Of a DNA stretch of 64,000 bases, positions 1 through 9,460 are shown in pieces. This DNA comes from Brevibacillus reuszeri. GTDB lineage: Bacteria; Bacillota; Bacilli; Brevibacillales; Brevibacillaceae. The position numbers and the translations under genes were made by a program. Within the stretch, counting starts at the first letter, position 1, and every line of letters starts with the position of its first letter. Under the pieces are notes generated by a model. That model saw only the letters and a program-made list of their open reading frames with translations, was not told the DNA's origin and ran no database searches. Location of the stretch: positions 618,324-682,323 of the forward strand of contig NZ_LGIQ01000007.1 in NCBI RefSeq assembly GCF_001187725.1, read 5' to 3'.

Positions 1-1
1 T

Positions 2-562
2 CTTCAGGAGAAAAACAGGGATGTGGCTCTCATTATGAATGGAGAGCAATTAATCGGACTGCTTACAAAAGAAGCAGTTCGAATGAAAATAGCTGAGTAC
101 GTTGATCCGCTGACAGGGCTATATGAAGCACCATACATTCAGTATATAGGTGAGCAGTTTTTGAAAGAGAGCATTCCCTTTCATTTACTTTTCATAGATT
201 TGAATGATTTTGGTCAAATTAACAAGCTGCATGGACACCCGTTCGGTGATGATGTGATCCGCAGATATTCCTCCGTACTCGCTTCGTTGGCGTCTGAGCA
301 AGGCGATCATTTATGTCGTTATGCCGGGGATGAATTTGTGATGATCTCGACAGCAGAAGAGGAACAGATTCAGAGAGGGATTTCTCTACTGACACAACCT
401 ACTCATATACGAAATGTCAAGATTTCCGCTGCAGTCGGCCATGTGAATGGCTACGAGGAGCCGGATTTTTTTTCGCACTCCTTGCGAGATCTAATGGAAA
501 AAGCGAGTTTGGAATCATCAGCGGCAAAATTGCACAATGATTATTCTTCACTTCCTACGTAA
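2..562 (+). CDS. GGDEF-domain protein, 5' end outside window
   Basis: This is the C-terminal part of a signalling protein. The frame is open to the left edge, so the true start lies outside the window and an internal GTG at 23 is probably not the start. The first ~25 residues (motif LIGLLTKEAV) resemble the end of a CBS domain; this is inference from a short stretch. A GGDEF (diguanylate cyclase) fold follows, with DPLTGLY, GHPFGDD and a signature reading RYAGDEF instead of GGDEF. The metal-binding segment reads FIDLNDFGQIN, where the usual second Asp and Lys are replaced. Some AGDEF proteins are active, but these changes make catalysis uncertain; it may be a degenerate cyclase or a nucleotide sensor. 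No EAL domain follows before the stop. Confidence 0.75.
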   Translation, partial: LQEKNRDVALIMNGEQLIGLLTKEAVRMKIAEYVDPLTGLYEAPYIQYIGEQFLKESIPFHLLFIDLNDFGQINKLHGHPFGDDVIRRYSSVLASLASEQGDHLCRYAGDEFVMISTAEEEQIQRGISLLTQPTHIRNVKISAAVGHVNGYEEPDFFSHSLRDLMEKASLESSAAKLHNDYSSLPT

Positions 563-623
563 AATCACCTGTTGCTCGTACAGGAATAGGCGCTTGTCTT
601 CATGCATACACTGAATGCTGAGA

Positions 624-641
624 ATACGATCCTTATCGTAT
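624..641. repeat. Perfect inverted repeat between GGDEF gene and ybjQ-like gene
   Basis: ATACGAT and ATCGTAT flank a 4-nt CCTT spacer. There is no T run after it, so it is not a classical terminator. It lies about 75 nt upstream of the next start and could be an operator or a weak termination or processing hairpin. Confidence 0.45.
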
Positions 642-715
642 CCTGCAACCTGATTCTTCTTCAGTCGTAATACTTATAGAAGCAAGCACAATTTGAAGTA
701 CAGGAGGCAATCGTG

Positions 716-1030
716 ATGATCGTAACAACGACAAATACATTGCAAGGAAAAGAGATTGAAGCTTATTTGGATATAGTTAGCGGAGAAGTCATTATGGGAG
801 CAAACGTCGTTCGTGACTTTCTTGCAGGAATTACTGACATTATCGGAGGACGAAGCGGTACTTACGAGAGTAAGCTTGCAGAAGGACGAGAAATGGCGAT
901 CCGTGAAATGAAAGAAAAAGCTCGTTCACTTGGTGCAAATGCCGTTGTTGGCGTGGATTTGGATTTTGAAACCTTGCGTGAGGGAATGATGATGGTCATT
1001 GCAACAGGTACAGCCGTACGTGTGAAGTAA
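716..1030 (+). CDS. YbjQ/UPF0145 family protein
   Basis: A 104-residue cytosolic protein of the YbjQ (DUF74) family, sometimes called putative heavy-metal-binding; the function is not established. Family hallmarks are visible: [11 protein letters not shown] at the N-terminus, the G(E)[11 protein letters not shown] segment, [33 protein letters not shown] in the middle (shown here only as a description of the conserved helix-strand unit), and a C-terminal strand [17 protein letters not shown] at 702-707 is 8 nt from ATG 716; a GTG three bases earlier is too close to it. The gene stands alone and is closed by its own terminator. Confidence 0.85.
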   Translation: MIVTTTNTLQGKEIEAYLDIVSGEVIMGANVVRDFLAGITDIIGGRSGTYESKLAEGREMAIREMKEKARSLGANAVVGVDLDFETLREGMMMVIATGTAVRVK

Positions 1031-1058
1031 GCCGGGATAAAACCGGCTTTCTTTTTTT
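1029..1058 (+). terminator. Rho-independent terminator of the ybjQ-like gene
   Basis: A 7-bp stem AAGCCGG/CCGGCTT with a 7-nt loop is followed by TCTTTTTTT. The stem begins inside the stop codon. Confidence 0.85.
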
Positions 1059-1187
1059 ATACAAGCTGAAACGATGGTAAAGAAAAGTGATAAGATAGGT
1101 TGAGGACGTCACATGTACAGAGAACCCAAAAATATGGTTCCAAAATATAAAGGCATGTTTGCAAAAGTATGAAAGCAGGGTGTTTGG

Positions 1188-1523
1188 GTGTCTGAGGTTG
1201 AAGCTGCTTTATCGAAATTTATTACGAACATAAATGCAAAGCCTACTGCAGTCGCTGGATTTGAAGCCGTATATCACTTTTTTCTGAATGGGGAAGAAGA
1301 GGGAGAGTACGAGATCATCTTTGCTAACGATCAAGCCGTTTACAATAAAGGGTTCACCTGTCAATCAAAATGCATTGTCGAGCTCTCCGATGTGGATCTG
1401 CTCAAATGGTTGAATGGGCATTTAAATCCGGCTGCTTCTATGATCACTGGAAAAGTAAAAATAAAGGGAGATATGTTATTTTCTATCAAACTCCAGACGC
1501 TCCTGCATACCTTTCAAATATAG
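1188..1523 (+). CDS. SCP2 sterol-binding-domain-like small protein
   Basis: A 111-residue protein that looks like a single SCP2 (sterol carrier) domain: an N-terminal helix, a central strand pair (EYEIIFANDQAVYNKG), then DLLKWLNGHLNPAASMITGKVKIKGD, the typical turn where SCP2 domains read 'G.lk..GD'. In bacteria such domains bind lipids or act as modules in acetyltransferases; alone the role is unknown. The start is GTG 1188, preceded by a modest AGCAGGG. A second frame over its 3' half is a shadow. It is flanked by the upstream terminator and a 170-nt gap, so it is probably a single-gene unit. The domain call comes from pattern, not a search. Confidence 0.6.
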   Translation: MSEVEAALSKFITNINAKPTAVAGFEAVYHFFLNGEEEGEYEIIFANDQAVYNKGFTCQSKCIVELSDVDLLKWLNGHLNPAASMITGKVKIKGDMLFSIKLQTLLHTFQI

Positions 1524-1695
1524 ACTTCTTTTCAAAAAAGGAGCTGGTAGTAGGCCAAAAAGAGGGCGAATAGGAATGGTTACATATACCATTAGACCCA
1601 TCATTATTGAGAAATAACTGGTCAATTCCTAAAGGGTTGCGTTAAAATATGACCAATGAATGACAAGTGACTAAATCAAAAGAACGAGGGGAATC

Positions 1696-2589
1696 ATGCG
1701 CCATATTTGTTCATTTGTAGCTGCCGTAATTCAACTGGAAGAACAATCTGTGCGTTTTGACTTTTACCAGGAGAGCCAAAGGTCTAAACCAGTACGAGAG
1801 CTATTAAAACAGCGGGCAACCTTACCACGCCATTATTTTGATTATTTATTTCATTCAGGTGTATTAGAAGTAGAATGTGACCCACCTTATCAACCAGTCG
1901 CTGCACAACCTGCTGCGATCGGGATGAACATTCGCTCTTTGGGAAGTAACGTCGTTTTTGATATGTGCTTTGCGCCGCAAACGTATAAGCTCTGGCAAAA
2001 TACCGATGCGGTTTTGGAAGATATTTCCTTGTCAGCTGATCTATTTGAAGAATATGTTTACCGCTTGGGAGCCATAAGCAGATTTCGGTACCTAGGTCGT
2101 GTCGACGATCCACTCGTAGCGACACAACTAGGTGAAAATGACATGATTGAATTCAAGCGTGACTTTTTGTTATCCAAAACAGGGATTATCAAGTCGATTG
2201 TCGCCTTCGCCAATTCGAATAACGGAAATCTTTTTCTCGGAATTACGGATGAGGGAACAATCAGTGGTGTTGATCATGAAGTAGAGCATTACGGCGATCC
2301 CGATAAGTATATCCTGGCAATCACGCAATACATACAGGATAAAACGGTGCCATTGCTTACGCCATTTCCCAAAATTACCTTGCAAAAAGTCCAGGGGAAA
2401 TATGTAGTTGCTATTTTTGTGGAGGTTGCATCCGAATTGATTTGCGGATTGGACAAGAACGGGGAAAAGTACGTGGTTATTCGCACGAACAATCGCTCGG
2501 TCGTGGTCAAGGACCCTCATCAAATTGGAGAAATCTATGTAAAACGAAAACTGGGCAGTGAAATCAGCCGTCGATTGGGGCTTCTGTAG
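1696..2589 (+). CDS. AlbA_2 (Schlafen-type) DNA-binding domain protein
   Basis: A 297-residue protein with an unrecognised N-terminal half (about 1-140) and a C-terminal AlbA_2 domain. The domain begins at ENDMIEFKRDF (about 149-159), continues with IIKSIVAFANSNNGNLFLGI (the 'iAFANt.GG.l.iGv.d' signature, here NNG rather than GG), then TDEGTISGV, and ends near VIRTNNRSV. AlbA_2 domains occur in putative transcription regulators and Schlafen-like nucleic-acid enzymes. The C-terminal ATPase or winged-helix part of many relatives is missing: the protein stops about 40 residues after the domain. Its neighbours do not suggest a substrate. Confidence 0.7.
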   Translation: MRHICSFVAAVIQLEEQSVRFDFYQESQRSKPVRELLKQRATLPRHYFDYLFHSGVLEVECDPPYQPVAAQPAAIGMNIRSLGSNVVFDMCFAPQTYKLWQNTDAVLEDISLSADLFEEYVYRLGAISRFRYLGRVDDPLVATQLGENDMIEFKRDFLLSKTGIIKSIVAFANSNNGNLFLGITDEGTISGVDHEVEHYGDPDKYILAITQYIQDKTVPLLTPFPKITLQKVQGKYVVAIFVEVASELICGLDKNGEKYVVIRTNNRSVVVKDPHQIGEIYVKRKLGSEISRRLGLL

Positions 2590-2630
2590 CAGAATCGTGC
2601 TTGGATTGCATACACGAAGGAGGTTGCTGC

Positions 2631-3689
2631 ATGAAATCGTCTTTACGTGCCTATCTGCTTAGTCTTTTGGTGGCAAGCATGGTAATGACTGGATGCGCGC
2701 AAGGAAGCAAGGTTAGTGAGACTGACATGAGAGATCGTATGGAAACCGAGCTGGGTGGCGTTGAAAAAGTAACCGTTATGTCTACAGACGGGCAAGAGGT
2801 TGCGCTGGACTTGCCAGTATTTCTGAAAGAGCTGCCTACACAGGGGCAGGACCTCCAGCTTTCAGCGGAGCCGTTAAAGCAGGAGGATGTACGTTTTACA
2901 CTTGTTTTATATCGCAAGCAATCAGCACCACTCGTCGTAACTGTAGGAGAAAAAGCGAGCCAGTTTGGAGAAAGTACATATCGAGGAAATGGTGCTATCT
3001 ATTTTTATCAGTGGATTCATAAGCAAACAGGCAAAGGGCTACTCGCCCAAAAGTTTGAGAATGGACTTTTGTCTGCAGAAGACCTGTCCAAAACGATCGT
3101 TTTGTCAGGGACTGAGCTTGAGTACATCCGAAATGTTTTAAGCACAGCAGTTCCCGAAACAGACAAAATTACCAAGCAGTTTCCTCTTTTCCCTACTTAC
3201 AAAATTCGTGTTGGCTCGACACAAAAGCCGCTTGAGGTAACCGTATTGACTCCTACGGTGATTTCCGTACCTTTTGGCAGGGAGAAGCATTATTTTCACG
3301 TGGAAGGGCAATTATTTTCGCGGATGACAGCACTGCTTCCTCCGAGTGAGACAGAGGAGCACTCCATAGACCGATTATTTAAGAGTTCGCGAATACACTT
3401 GGTAGCAACAGGAGAAATGACTGGGGAAGATCGCGAGCTAGATGCTACCCAAACGACGGTTGAACAAGGAATTGCCCATCAGATTGTTCGTTTGCTACAA
3501 AAAGGAACGCGATTAGAAAATGCACCTCAAGCTCCGGGCAAAGAACAGTATCAGTTAAAATTTTTGTTGAATGGAACAGAGCGCTCAGTGGTCTTCTATC
3601 CTCGTTATTTTAAGCTGGATCAATCATGGTATGCTCACGATGAACTAGCGCAAAACGTGTGGAAATTGTTTGAAAACCTTCGAAAGTAA
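2631..3689 (+). CDS. Putative lipoprotein, function unknown
   Basis: A 352-residue secreted lipoprotein. I chose ATG 2631 because AAGGAGG at 2617-2623 is well spaced and the protein then starts with a clean lipoprotein signal: MKSS-R, a hydrophobic core, and lipobox MTGC with Cys about 22. An upstream TTG/ATG in the same frame would bury the signal peptide. The mature part has no motif I recognise. It is predicted to sit on the outer face of the cytoplasmic membrane. It is followed by a 188-nt leader for sucC and is probably transcribed separately. Confidence 0.6.
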   Translation: MKSSLRAYLLSLLVASMVMTGCAQGSKVSETDMRDRMETELGGVEKVTVMSTDGQEVALDLPVFLKELPTQGQDLQLSAEPLKQEDVRFTLVLYRKQSAPLVVTVGEKASQFGESTYRGNGAIYFYQWIHKQTGKGLLAQKFENGLLSAEDLSKTIVLSGTELEYIRNVLSTAVPETDKITKQFPLFPTYKIRVGSTQKPLEVTVLTPTVISVPFGREKHYFHVEGQLFSRMTALLPPSETEEHSIDRLFKSSRIHLVATGEMTGEDRELDATQTTVEQGIAHQIVRLLQKGTRLENAPQAPGKEQYQLKFLLNGTERSVVFYPRYFKLDQSWYAHDELAQNVWKLFENLRK

Positions 3690-3745
3690 GTGTTTTCATT
3701 GATGAACTTTGTCTTTAATGGTCAGGATAAAGACAACATATCACT

Positions 3746-3837
3746 ACCACTTTTGCATTTTTTGTCGTAGAATAGTAACGTTGCACTGATAGTGGTGCTT
3801 TAAGACTGGGGGAGACGAGAAGTCTTCATACCGGTCT
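3746..3837 (+). promoter_or_regulatory. Structured leader upstream of sucC
   Basis: The 188-nt gap before sucC can fold. ACCACT (3746-3751) pairs with AGTGGT (3791-3796), enclosing complementary TGCA boxes. Further down, AAGACT (3802-3807) can pair with AGTCTT (3821-3826), or the overlapping AGACTGG (3804-3810) with CCGGTCT (3831-3837); these two pairings exclude each other. A TAGAAT box (3768-3773) could be a -10 but has no good -35. No known riboswitch was recognised. Confidence 0.35.
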
Positions 3838-3877
3838 AAAAGCCTGCCGATCTTTATCTGCCATAGGAGGATGGAGA

Positions 3878-5038
3878 ATGAACATTCATGAGTATCAAGG
3901 TAAAGAGATACTTAAGCAGTACGGTGTAAAAGTTCCTGAAGGACGCGTAGCTTTCACAGTGGAAGAAGCTGTTGAAGCAGCAAAAGAACTTGGCACCCAA
4001 GTAAACGTAGTAAAAGCGCAAATTCACGCTGGTGGCCGTGGTAAGGCTGGCGGTGTAAAAGTTGCAAAAAATCTTGATGAAGTTCGTACATATGCCAGCG
4101 AAATTCTTGGCAAAGTACTCGTTACTCATCAAACAGGACCAGAAGGTAAAGAAGTAAAACGCCTTCTGATCGAACAAGGCTGCGACATCAAAAAAGAATA
4201 CTACGTAGGTGTAGTAGTTGACCGCGCAACTGGAAGCGTTGTAATGATGGCTTCTGAAGAGGGCGGTATGGACATCGAGGAAGTAGCAGCGAATTCTCCA
4301 GAAAAAATCTTCAAAGAAGTAGTTGATCCAGTAACTGGTCTGAACGGCTTCCAAGCTCGTCGCTTGGCTTATGCGATCAACATTCCGAAAGAACTCATTA
4401 ACAAAGCTGCGAAGTTCATGATGAGCTTGTACCAAGCTTTTGTTGATAAAGATGCTTCTATCGCTGAGATCAACCCATTGGTTGTAACTGGCGACGGTGA
4501 AGTAATGGCACTCGATGCGAAATTGAACTTCGACAGCAACGCACTCTACCGTCACCCTGACATCGTAGCTCTGCGCGACCTGGATGAAGAAGACGAAAAA
4601 GAAATCGAAGCTTCCAAATTCGACCTGTCCTACATCGCTCTCGATGGAAACATCGGTTGCATGGTAAACGGTGCTGGTCTGGCGATGGCTACTATGGACA
4701 TCGTGAAATTCTACGGTGGAGATCCTGCTAACTTCCTTGACGTTGGTGGCGGAGCTACTGAAGAAAAAGTAACAGAAGCGTTCAAAATTATTCTCCGTGA
4801 CGAAAAAGTAAAAGGTATTTTCGTCAACATTTTCGGCGGCATCATGAAGTGCGACGTTATCGCAAACGGCGTAGTGAATGCAGCAAAACAAATCAAACTG
4901 GACAAACCTCTCGTAGTTCGTCTCGAAGGTACTAACGTTGATCTGGGTAAGAAAATCCTCAACGAGTCCGGCTTGAATATCGTAGCTGCTGAATCTATGG
5001 CAGATGGCGCTGAAAAAATCGTATCCTTGGTGAAGTAA
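3878..5038 (+). CDS. sucC: Succinyl-CoA synthetase (ADP-forming) beta subunit
   Basis: A 386-residue beta subunit, full length for the family. With SucD it interconverts succinyl-CoA and succinate with nucleotide phosphorylation in the TCA cycle. The N-terminus [17 protein letters not shown] is typical, followed by an ATP-grasp domain (Lys/His/Gly-rich [13 protein letters not shown], about 46-58), the Mg-binding AEINPLVV (about 196-203), and the C-terminal CoA-ligase domain with [15 protein letters not shown] and IFGGI. AGGAGG at 3865-3870 precedes ATG 3878. It lies 44 nt upstream of sucD, clearly one operon. Confidence 0.97.
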   Translation: MNIHEYQGKEILKQYGVKVPEGRVAFTVEEAVEAAKELGTQVNVVKAQIHAGGRGKAGGVKVAKNLDEVRTYASEILGKVLVTHQTGPEGKEVKRLLIEQGCDIKKEYYVGVVVDRATGSVVMMASEEGGMDIEEVAANSPEKIFKEVVDPVTGLNGFQARRLAYAINIPKELINKAAKFMMSLYQAFVDKDASIAEINPLVVTGDGEVMALDAKLNFDSNALYRHPDIVALRDLDEEDEKEIEASKFDLSYIALDGNIGCMVNGAGLAMATMDIVKFYGGDPANFLDVGGGATEEKVTEAFKIILRDEKVKGIFVNIFGGIMKCDVIANGVVNAAKQIKLDKPLVVRLEGTNVDLGKKILNESGLNIVAAESMADGAEKIVSLVK

Positions 5039-5082
5039 GAAAAAGCGAGTAGATACGTCAAAAAAGGTGGGAAAATTACGCG

Positions 5083-5985
5083 ATGAGTATTCTCGTTAAT
5101 AAAAATACAAAAGTAATTACGCAAGGGATTACGGGTGCAACTGGTCTGTTCCACACTCGCGGAGCCGTGGAATACGGTACACAAATGGTGGGCGGTGTAA
5201 CACCTGGTAAAGGTGGCACTGAAGTTGACGGTATTCCAATTTTCAACACAGTAGCAGAAGCTGTAGCCAAAACGGGCGCAACTGCTTCCGTAATCTATGT
5301 TGCTCCTCCATTCGCTGCTGATGCGATCATGGAAGCAGTAGATGCTGAGCTGGATCTGGTTATCTGCATCACAGAAGGTATTCCTGTTCTGGACATGGTA
5401 AAAGTTAAGCGCTACATGGAAGGCAAGAAAACCCTTCTCGTAGGTCCTAACTGCCCTGGTGTTATCACTCCAGGTGAGTGCAAAATCGGTATCATGCCTG
5501 GTTACATCCACGTTCCAGGTAAAGTGGGCATCGTATCTCGCTCTGGTACCTTGACGTATGAAGCGGTTCACCAAACTTCTACTCGCGGCCTTGGTCAATC
5601 CACGGCTGTAGGTATTGGTGGAGACCCAGTAAAAGGTATGGAGTTCATTGACGTACTGAAAATGTTCAATGAGGATCCAGACACTGAAGCAGTGATCATG
5701 CTGGGTGAAATCGGTGGTACTGCGGAAGAAGAAGCAGCTGAGTGGATCGCTGCTAACATGAAAAAACCAGTAGTAGGCTTCATCGGGGGACAAACTGCTC
5801 CTGAAGGAAAACGTATGGGCCACGCTGGTGCGATCATCTCTGGTGGTAAAGGTACAGCTGCTGAGAAAATCGCGAAGCTCGAAGAATGTGGCATTCGCGT
5901 AGCGAAGACGCCTGCTGTCATCGGTGAAACTTTGGTTCAACTGCTGACTGAGCGCGGCATGCTCGACAAAGTAATGAGCAAATAA
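5083..5985 (+). CDS. sucD: Succinyl-CoA synthetase alpha subunit
   Basis: A 300-residue alpha subunit, full length. The N-terminal CoA-binding Rossmann domain shows [14 protein letters not shown]. The C-terminal ligase domain carries the phosphohistidine loop [14 protein letters not shown], with the catalytic His at residue 247. GPNCPGVI (about 124-131) is also typical. It forms the enzyme with SucC encoded just upstream. Codon use is highly biased, as in sucC, which produces long spurious frames on the opposite strand. Confidence 0.97.
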   Translation: MSILVNKNTKVITQGITGATGLFHTRGAVEYGTQMVGGVTPGKGGTEVDGIPIFNTVAEAVAKTGATASVIYVAPPFAADAIMEAVDAELDLVICITEGIPVLDMVKVKRYMEGKKTLLVGPNCPGVITPGECKIGIMPGYIHVPGKVGIVSRSGTLTYEAVHQTSTRGLGQSTAVGIGGDPVKGMEFIDVLKMFNEDPDTEAVIMLGEIGGTAEEEAAEWIAANMKKPVVGFIGGQTAPEGKRMGHAGAIISGGKGTAAEKIAKLEECGIRVAKTPAVIGETLVQLLTERGMLDKVMSK

Positions 5986-6001
5986 GCTTGTGAATAGCGA
6001 A

Positions 6002-6038
6002 AAGCGGACGGGTTATATGCCTGTCCGTTTTTATTTTT
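6002..6038 (+). terminator. Terminator after sucCD
   Basis: CGGACGGG (6005-6012) pairs with CCTGTCCG (6020-6027), 8 bp with one G-U pair and a 7-nt loop, followed by TTTTTATTTTT. It ends the sucCD unit. Confidence 0.85.
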
Positions 6039-6121
6039 GAGTCAGACCACTGTCTTTCGATAAAATAGCACTCGAAACCGTTGAACGATGAAGTGCGACG
6101 TGGAGTAGAGGGGGAAACGAT

Positions 6122-7231
6122 GTGCAAGTGAATCTGGTGAGCGAACGTGACTGGCTGTATTTATTGGCAAGCATCCCTGGACTTGGAAGAGTGAAGCTTA
6201 GAATGATTTACGAGCGAACCGGCTCGTTTACCGCAGCGGTGAAAAAATGGGATACCATCTCGTGTGAACTAGGGCTGCCCGCAGTGATTACTAAAGCAAT
6301 ATTTGATTTGCAAAAAGAAGGAGCTGCGTACATAATACTGCATGAGCGTATAGCAAAAGGTATACAGTATGTATGCTTTTTGGATGACGATTTTCCAGAA
6401 CAATTGCGCCATATTCCCGATCCTCCCCTTCTATTATTTTATCGAGGGGATTTGCAGTTATTGCACAAACCTGCGATCGGTGTAGTCGGTTCACGCAAAC
6501 CTACCCCGTATGGAAGAGCAAGTTGTGCCCATTTCGTAAAAGAACTCGTGCAGGCAGGACTCGTGATCATTTCAGGTGTAGCATATGGAATCGACGGGGA
6601 AGCACACGAAACGACAATAAAGAACAATGGAAAAACGGTCGGGGTTCTCGGGTGTGGAATCGATCAAGTTTATCCACTTCGTCATCGCGCACTTTACGAA
6701 AAAATAGCAGCATTGGGCTTGCTTATTTCCGAATATCCACCTGGAACACCGCCTGTACCAGGGCTGTTTCCTGAAAGAAACCGAATTATTAGTGGGCTCA
6801 GTCACGGAACATTAGTGATTGAAGCAGCAGAAAAAAGCGGATCGCTTATTACTGCAGATTGCGCATTGGAGCAAGGGAAGGATGTTTTTGCCATTCCTGG
6901 TCCAATTTTTTCATCGTTGAGCGCGGGACCGCATAACTTGATCAAACAAGGAGCAAAGCTAGTAACAAGAAGCGCTGACATTTTAGAGGAGCTGGGACAT
7001 TTCTTTCATACAAAACCTGAACTTGGCTCAAGTCAAACGGCGAATGAGAACTTTTTGAACAAAGAAGAGCTGACGATCATAGAGGTTGTTACTCATGAAG
7101 GAATTCACGTAGATGACCTAGTATGTCAATTGGAACCAGATTTACGAAAAAGTCTGCACCAGATTCTGTTTCGTTTGGAAGCAAAAGGGGTGCTTGTTTC
7201 TCTTGCTGGGGGGTATTTCGCCAAGCGTTAA
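6122..7231 (+). CDS. dprA: DNA processing protein DprA/Smf
   Basis: A 369-residue DprA. It binds single-stranded DNA taken up during transformation and loads RecA. An N-terminal SAM/HhH-like part is followed by the extended Rossmann (LOG-like) domain: GSRKPTPYGR (about 123-132), SGVAYGIDGEAH (about 152-163), GVLGCGIDQVYP and FPERNRIISGLS. The C-terminal winged helix reads HEGIHVDDLV. The start is GTG 6122, just after AGAGGGGGAAA; an overlapping ATG is out of frame and stops at once. The order sucD-dprA-topA matches B. subtilis. Its presence shows the genome keeps at least one competence-associated gene, not that the strain is competent. Confidence 0.95.
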   Translation: MQVNLVSERDWLYLLASIPGLGRVKLRMIYERTGSFTAAVKKWDTISCELGLPAVITKAIFDLQKEGAAYIILHERIAKGIQYVCFLDDDFPEQLRHIPDPPLLLFYRGDLQLLHKPAIGVVGSRKPTPYGRASCAHFVKELVQAGLVIISGVAYGIDGEAHETTIKNNGKTVGVLGCGIDQVYPLRHRALYEKIAALGLLISEYPPGTPPVPGLFPERNRIISGLSHGTLVIEAAEKSGSLITADCALEQGKDVFAIPGPIFSSLSAGPHNLIKQGAKLVTRSADILEELGHFFHTKPELGSSQTANENFLNKEELTIIEVVTHEGIHVDDLVCQLEPDLRKSLHQILFRLEAKGVLVSLAGGYFAKR

Positions 7232-7276
7232 GCTACGCTCTTCTGCACTTGGAATCCCCTTACGTCTTGCAAGTGT

Positions 7277-7305
7277 TTGACAAATCGGATAAGCATATTT
7301 AATAA
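7277..7305 (+). promoter_or_regulatory. Sigma-A-type promoter of topA
   Basis: Perfect -35 TTGACA (7277-7282), a 17-nt spacer and -10 TAATAA (7300-7305), about 35 nt upstream of the topA start. Confidence 0.6.
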
Positions 7306-7340
7306 TAGGGAAGATTCCTTACTAAAAGGGGAGGAAAAAA

Positions 7341-9419
7341 ATGGCTGACACGCTCGTAATCGTAGAATCCCCTGCGAAAGCGAAAACCATTGGAAAATAT
7401 CTGGGTAGCAAATATATTGTCAAAGCATCTATGGGACACGTGAGGGACCTCCCGAAAAGTCAAACGGGTGTGGACGTGACACGTGGCTTTGAACCCAAAT
7501 ACATAACCATTCGCGGTAAAGGGGACGTATTGAAGACCCTGAAAGATGCCGCAAAAAAAGTCAAGAAAGTATACCTCGCGGCCGACCCGGATCGCGAAGG
7601 GGAAGCTATTGCTTGGCATTTGGCTCAATACTTGGGGTTGGATCTGAACCAGCCGCTTCGAGTCGTATTCAATGAAATCACGAAGGATGCCATCAAGGAA
7701 GCTTTCAAACAACCGCGTCACATCAATATGGATTTGGTGAATGCGCAACAGGCTCGCCGCATTCTTGACAGATTGGTTGGATACAATATCAGCCCAATCT
7801 TGTGGAAAAAAGTGCGCAAAGGTCTTAGTGCCGGTCGTGTGCAATCCGTTACCGTAAAACTGATTCTCGATCGGGAACGGGAAATTCAGCAATTCATTCC
7901 TGAAGAATACTGGACGATCGCAAGCAAGCTCATCAGCAAGGGAAAAGACTTTGAAGCCAAATTTTATGGCTATGGAGACGAAAAAGTTGAGCTGAAGTCA
8001 GAGGCGGATGTTCAGGAAGTTTACAAAAGGATGGCGGACCAGCCGTATGTTGTTCAGAAGGTAACGAAGCGGGAACGCAAGCGGAATCCTGCGCCTCCGT
8101 TCATCACCAGCTCCTTGCAGCAAGAGGCGGCACGAAAGCTGAATTTCCGTACAGCCAAAACCATGCGGATTGCCCAAGAGCTTTACGAAGGTATTGATGT
8201 CGGTAGCAAAGAAGGGGCAGTCGGTTTGATCACCTACATGCGTACTGACTCAACCCGCATATCAACTACCGCACAAGAAGAAGCAAAAGCATACATACTG
8301 GATAAGTTTGGAGCAGAGTACATCTTGTCAGAGCCACGTACCGCTGCCAAAAACGAGAATGCGCAGGATGCTCACGAAGCAATCCGTCCGACGGCAGTTA
8401 TACGTACACCGGATGAGATCAAGGAGTTTTTGTCCCGTGATCAGCTGCGCCTGTATCGCTTGATCTGGGAACGGTTCCTCGCTAGTCAAATGTCTTCTGC
8501 GGTGTTGGACACGATGAGCGTCGATATCGCCATTGGAGACGTCATCTTTCGGGCAACAGGGTCCAAGGTCAAATTTCCTGGCTTTATGAAGGTATATATC
8601 GAAGGAAATGATGACGGAAACGAAGAAGAGAGCTTTTTGCCACCGATCGAAGAGGGGCAGACACTTGAACAAAAAAGCATCGAACCGGCGCAGCATTTTA
8701 CACAGCCACCGCCGAGATACTCCGAAGCGCGTTTAGTAAAGACGTTGGAGGAACAAGGCATCGGTCGTCCTTCTACCTATGCCCCTACGCTGGAAACCGT
8801 TCAAAAACGCGGCTATGTCGCCCTTGAGGAAAAACGGTTTGTACCCACAGAATTAGGAGAAATCGTAATCACTCTGATGGAGGAGTTCTTCCCTGAAATC
8901 CTCGACGTGGAGTTTACGGCACATATGGAAAGTGATCTGGACGGTATTGAAGATGGAATCGCCAACTGGGTAAATGTACTCGATGCGTTTTACGGGGGCT
9001 TTGCAAAACGGGTTTCCTTCGCGGAAGAAGAGATGAAGGAAGTCGAGCTAAAAGATGAAGAATCTGATGAGATTTGCGAGCTTTGCGGACGCGTCATGGT
9101 TTACAAGCTGGGACGCTTTGGGAAATTCCTCGCATGCTCTGGCTTCCCGGATTGTCGGAACACCAAGCCAATCGTAAAAGAAACGGGTGTAAAATGCCCA
9201 CAATGTGAAACCGGAGAGATTATCGAACGTAAATCTAAGAAGAGCCGAATTTTTTATGGCTGCAATCAATATCCTGAGTGTGATTTTGTTTCCTGGGACA
9301 AACCGATTGCAAGACCATGTCCAAAATGCTCAAGTATGTTAGTTGAGAAAAAACGGAAGAAACAAGGCGTAAGCATCGCTTGTACCAAATGTGATTATCA
9401 GGAAGAAGCAGATTCCTGA
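7341..9419 (+). CDS. topA: DNA topoisomerase I
   Basis: A 692-residue type IA topoisomerase that relaxes negatively supercoiled DNA. The N-terminal TOPRIM domain has [10 protein letters not shown] and the acidic DPDREGE cluster (D82, D84, E86). The catalytic tyrosine is Y299 in [26 protein letters not shown] (about 475-486) is a conserved domain IV element. The C-terminus carries three zinc-ribbon modules (from about residue 579) with CxxC pairs CELC/CSGFPDC, CPQC/CNQYPEC and CPKC/CTKC. Spacing to trmFO is 41 nt, and the gene order is the same as in Bacillus. Confidence 0.97.
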   Translation: MADTLVIVESPAKAKTIGKYLGSKYIVKASMGHVRDLPKSQTGVDVTRGFEPKYITIRGKGDVLKTLKDAAKKVKKVYLAADPDREGEAIAWHLAQYLGLDLNQPLRVVFNEITKDAIKEAFKQPRHINMDLVNAQQARRILDRLVGYNISPILWKKVRKGLSAGRVQSVTVKLILDREREIQQFIPEEYWTIASKLISKGKDFEAKFYGYGDEKVELKSEADVQEVYKRMADQPYVVQKVTKRERKRNPAPPFITSSLQQEAARKLNFRTAKTMRIAQELYEGIDVGSKEGAVGLITYMRTDSTRISTTAQEEAKAYILDKFGAEYILSEPRTAAKNENAQDAHEAIRPTAVIRTPDEIKEFLSRDQLRLYRLIWERFLASQMSSAVLDTMSVDIAIGDVIFRATGSKVKFPGFMKVYIEGNDDGNEEESFLPPIEEGQTLEQKSIEPAQHFTQPPPRYSEARLVKTLEEQGIGRPSTYAPTLETVQKRGYVALEEKRFVPTELGEIVITLMEEFFPEILDVEFTAHMESDLDGIEDGIANWVNVLDAFYGGFAKRVSFAEEEMKEVELKDEESDEICELCGRVMVYKLGRFGKFLACSGFPDCRNTKPIVKETGVKCPQCETGEIIERKSKKSRIFYGCNQYPECDFVSWDKPIARPCPKCSSMLVEKKRKKQGVSIACTKCDYQEEADS

Positions 9420-9460
9420 TGCGATACTAGAGATTTTTGTAGGTTTGGAGGATTGACAGC

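Noticed and set aside
1370-1573. Second frame over the SCP2-like gene
   Set aside because: Internal start without ribosome site, composition typical of a shadow frame.
3854-5940. Two long minus-strand frames (345 and 409 codons) opposite sucC and sucD
   Set aside because: They are mirror images of highly codon-biased genes, have no ribosome binding sites and encode Phe/Ser/Tyr/Cys-rich sequence with no family features.
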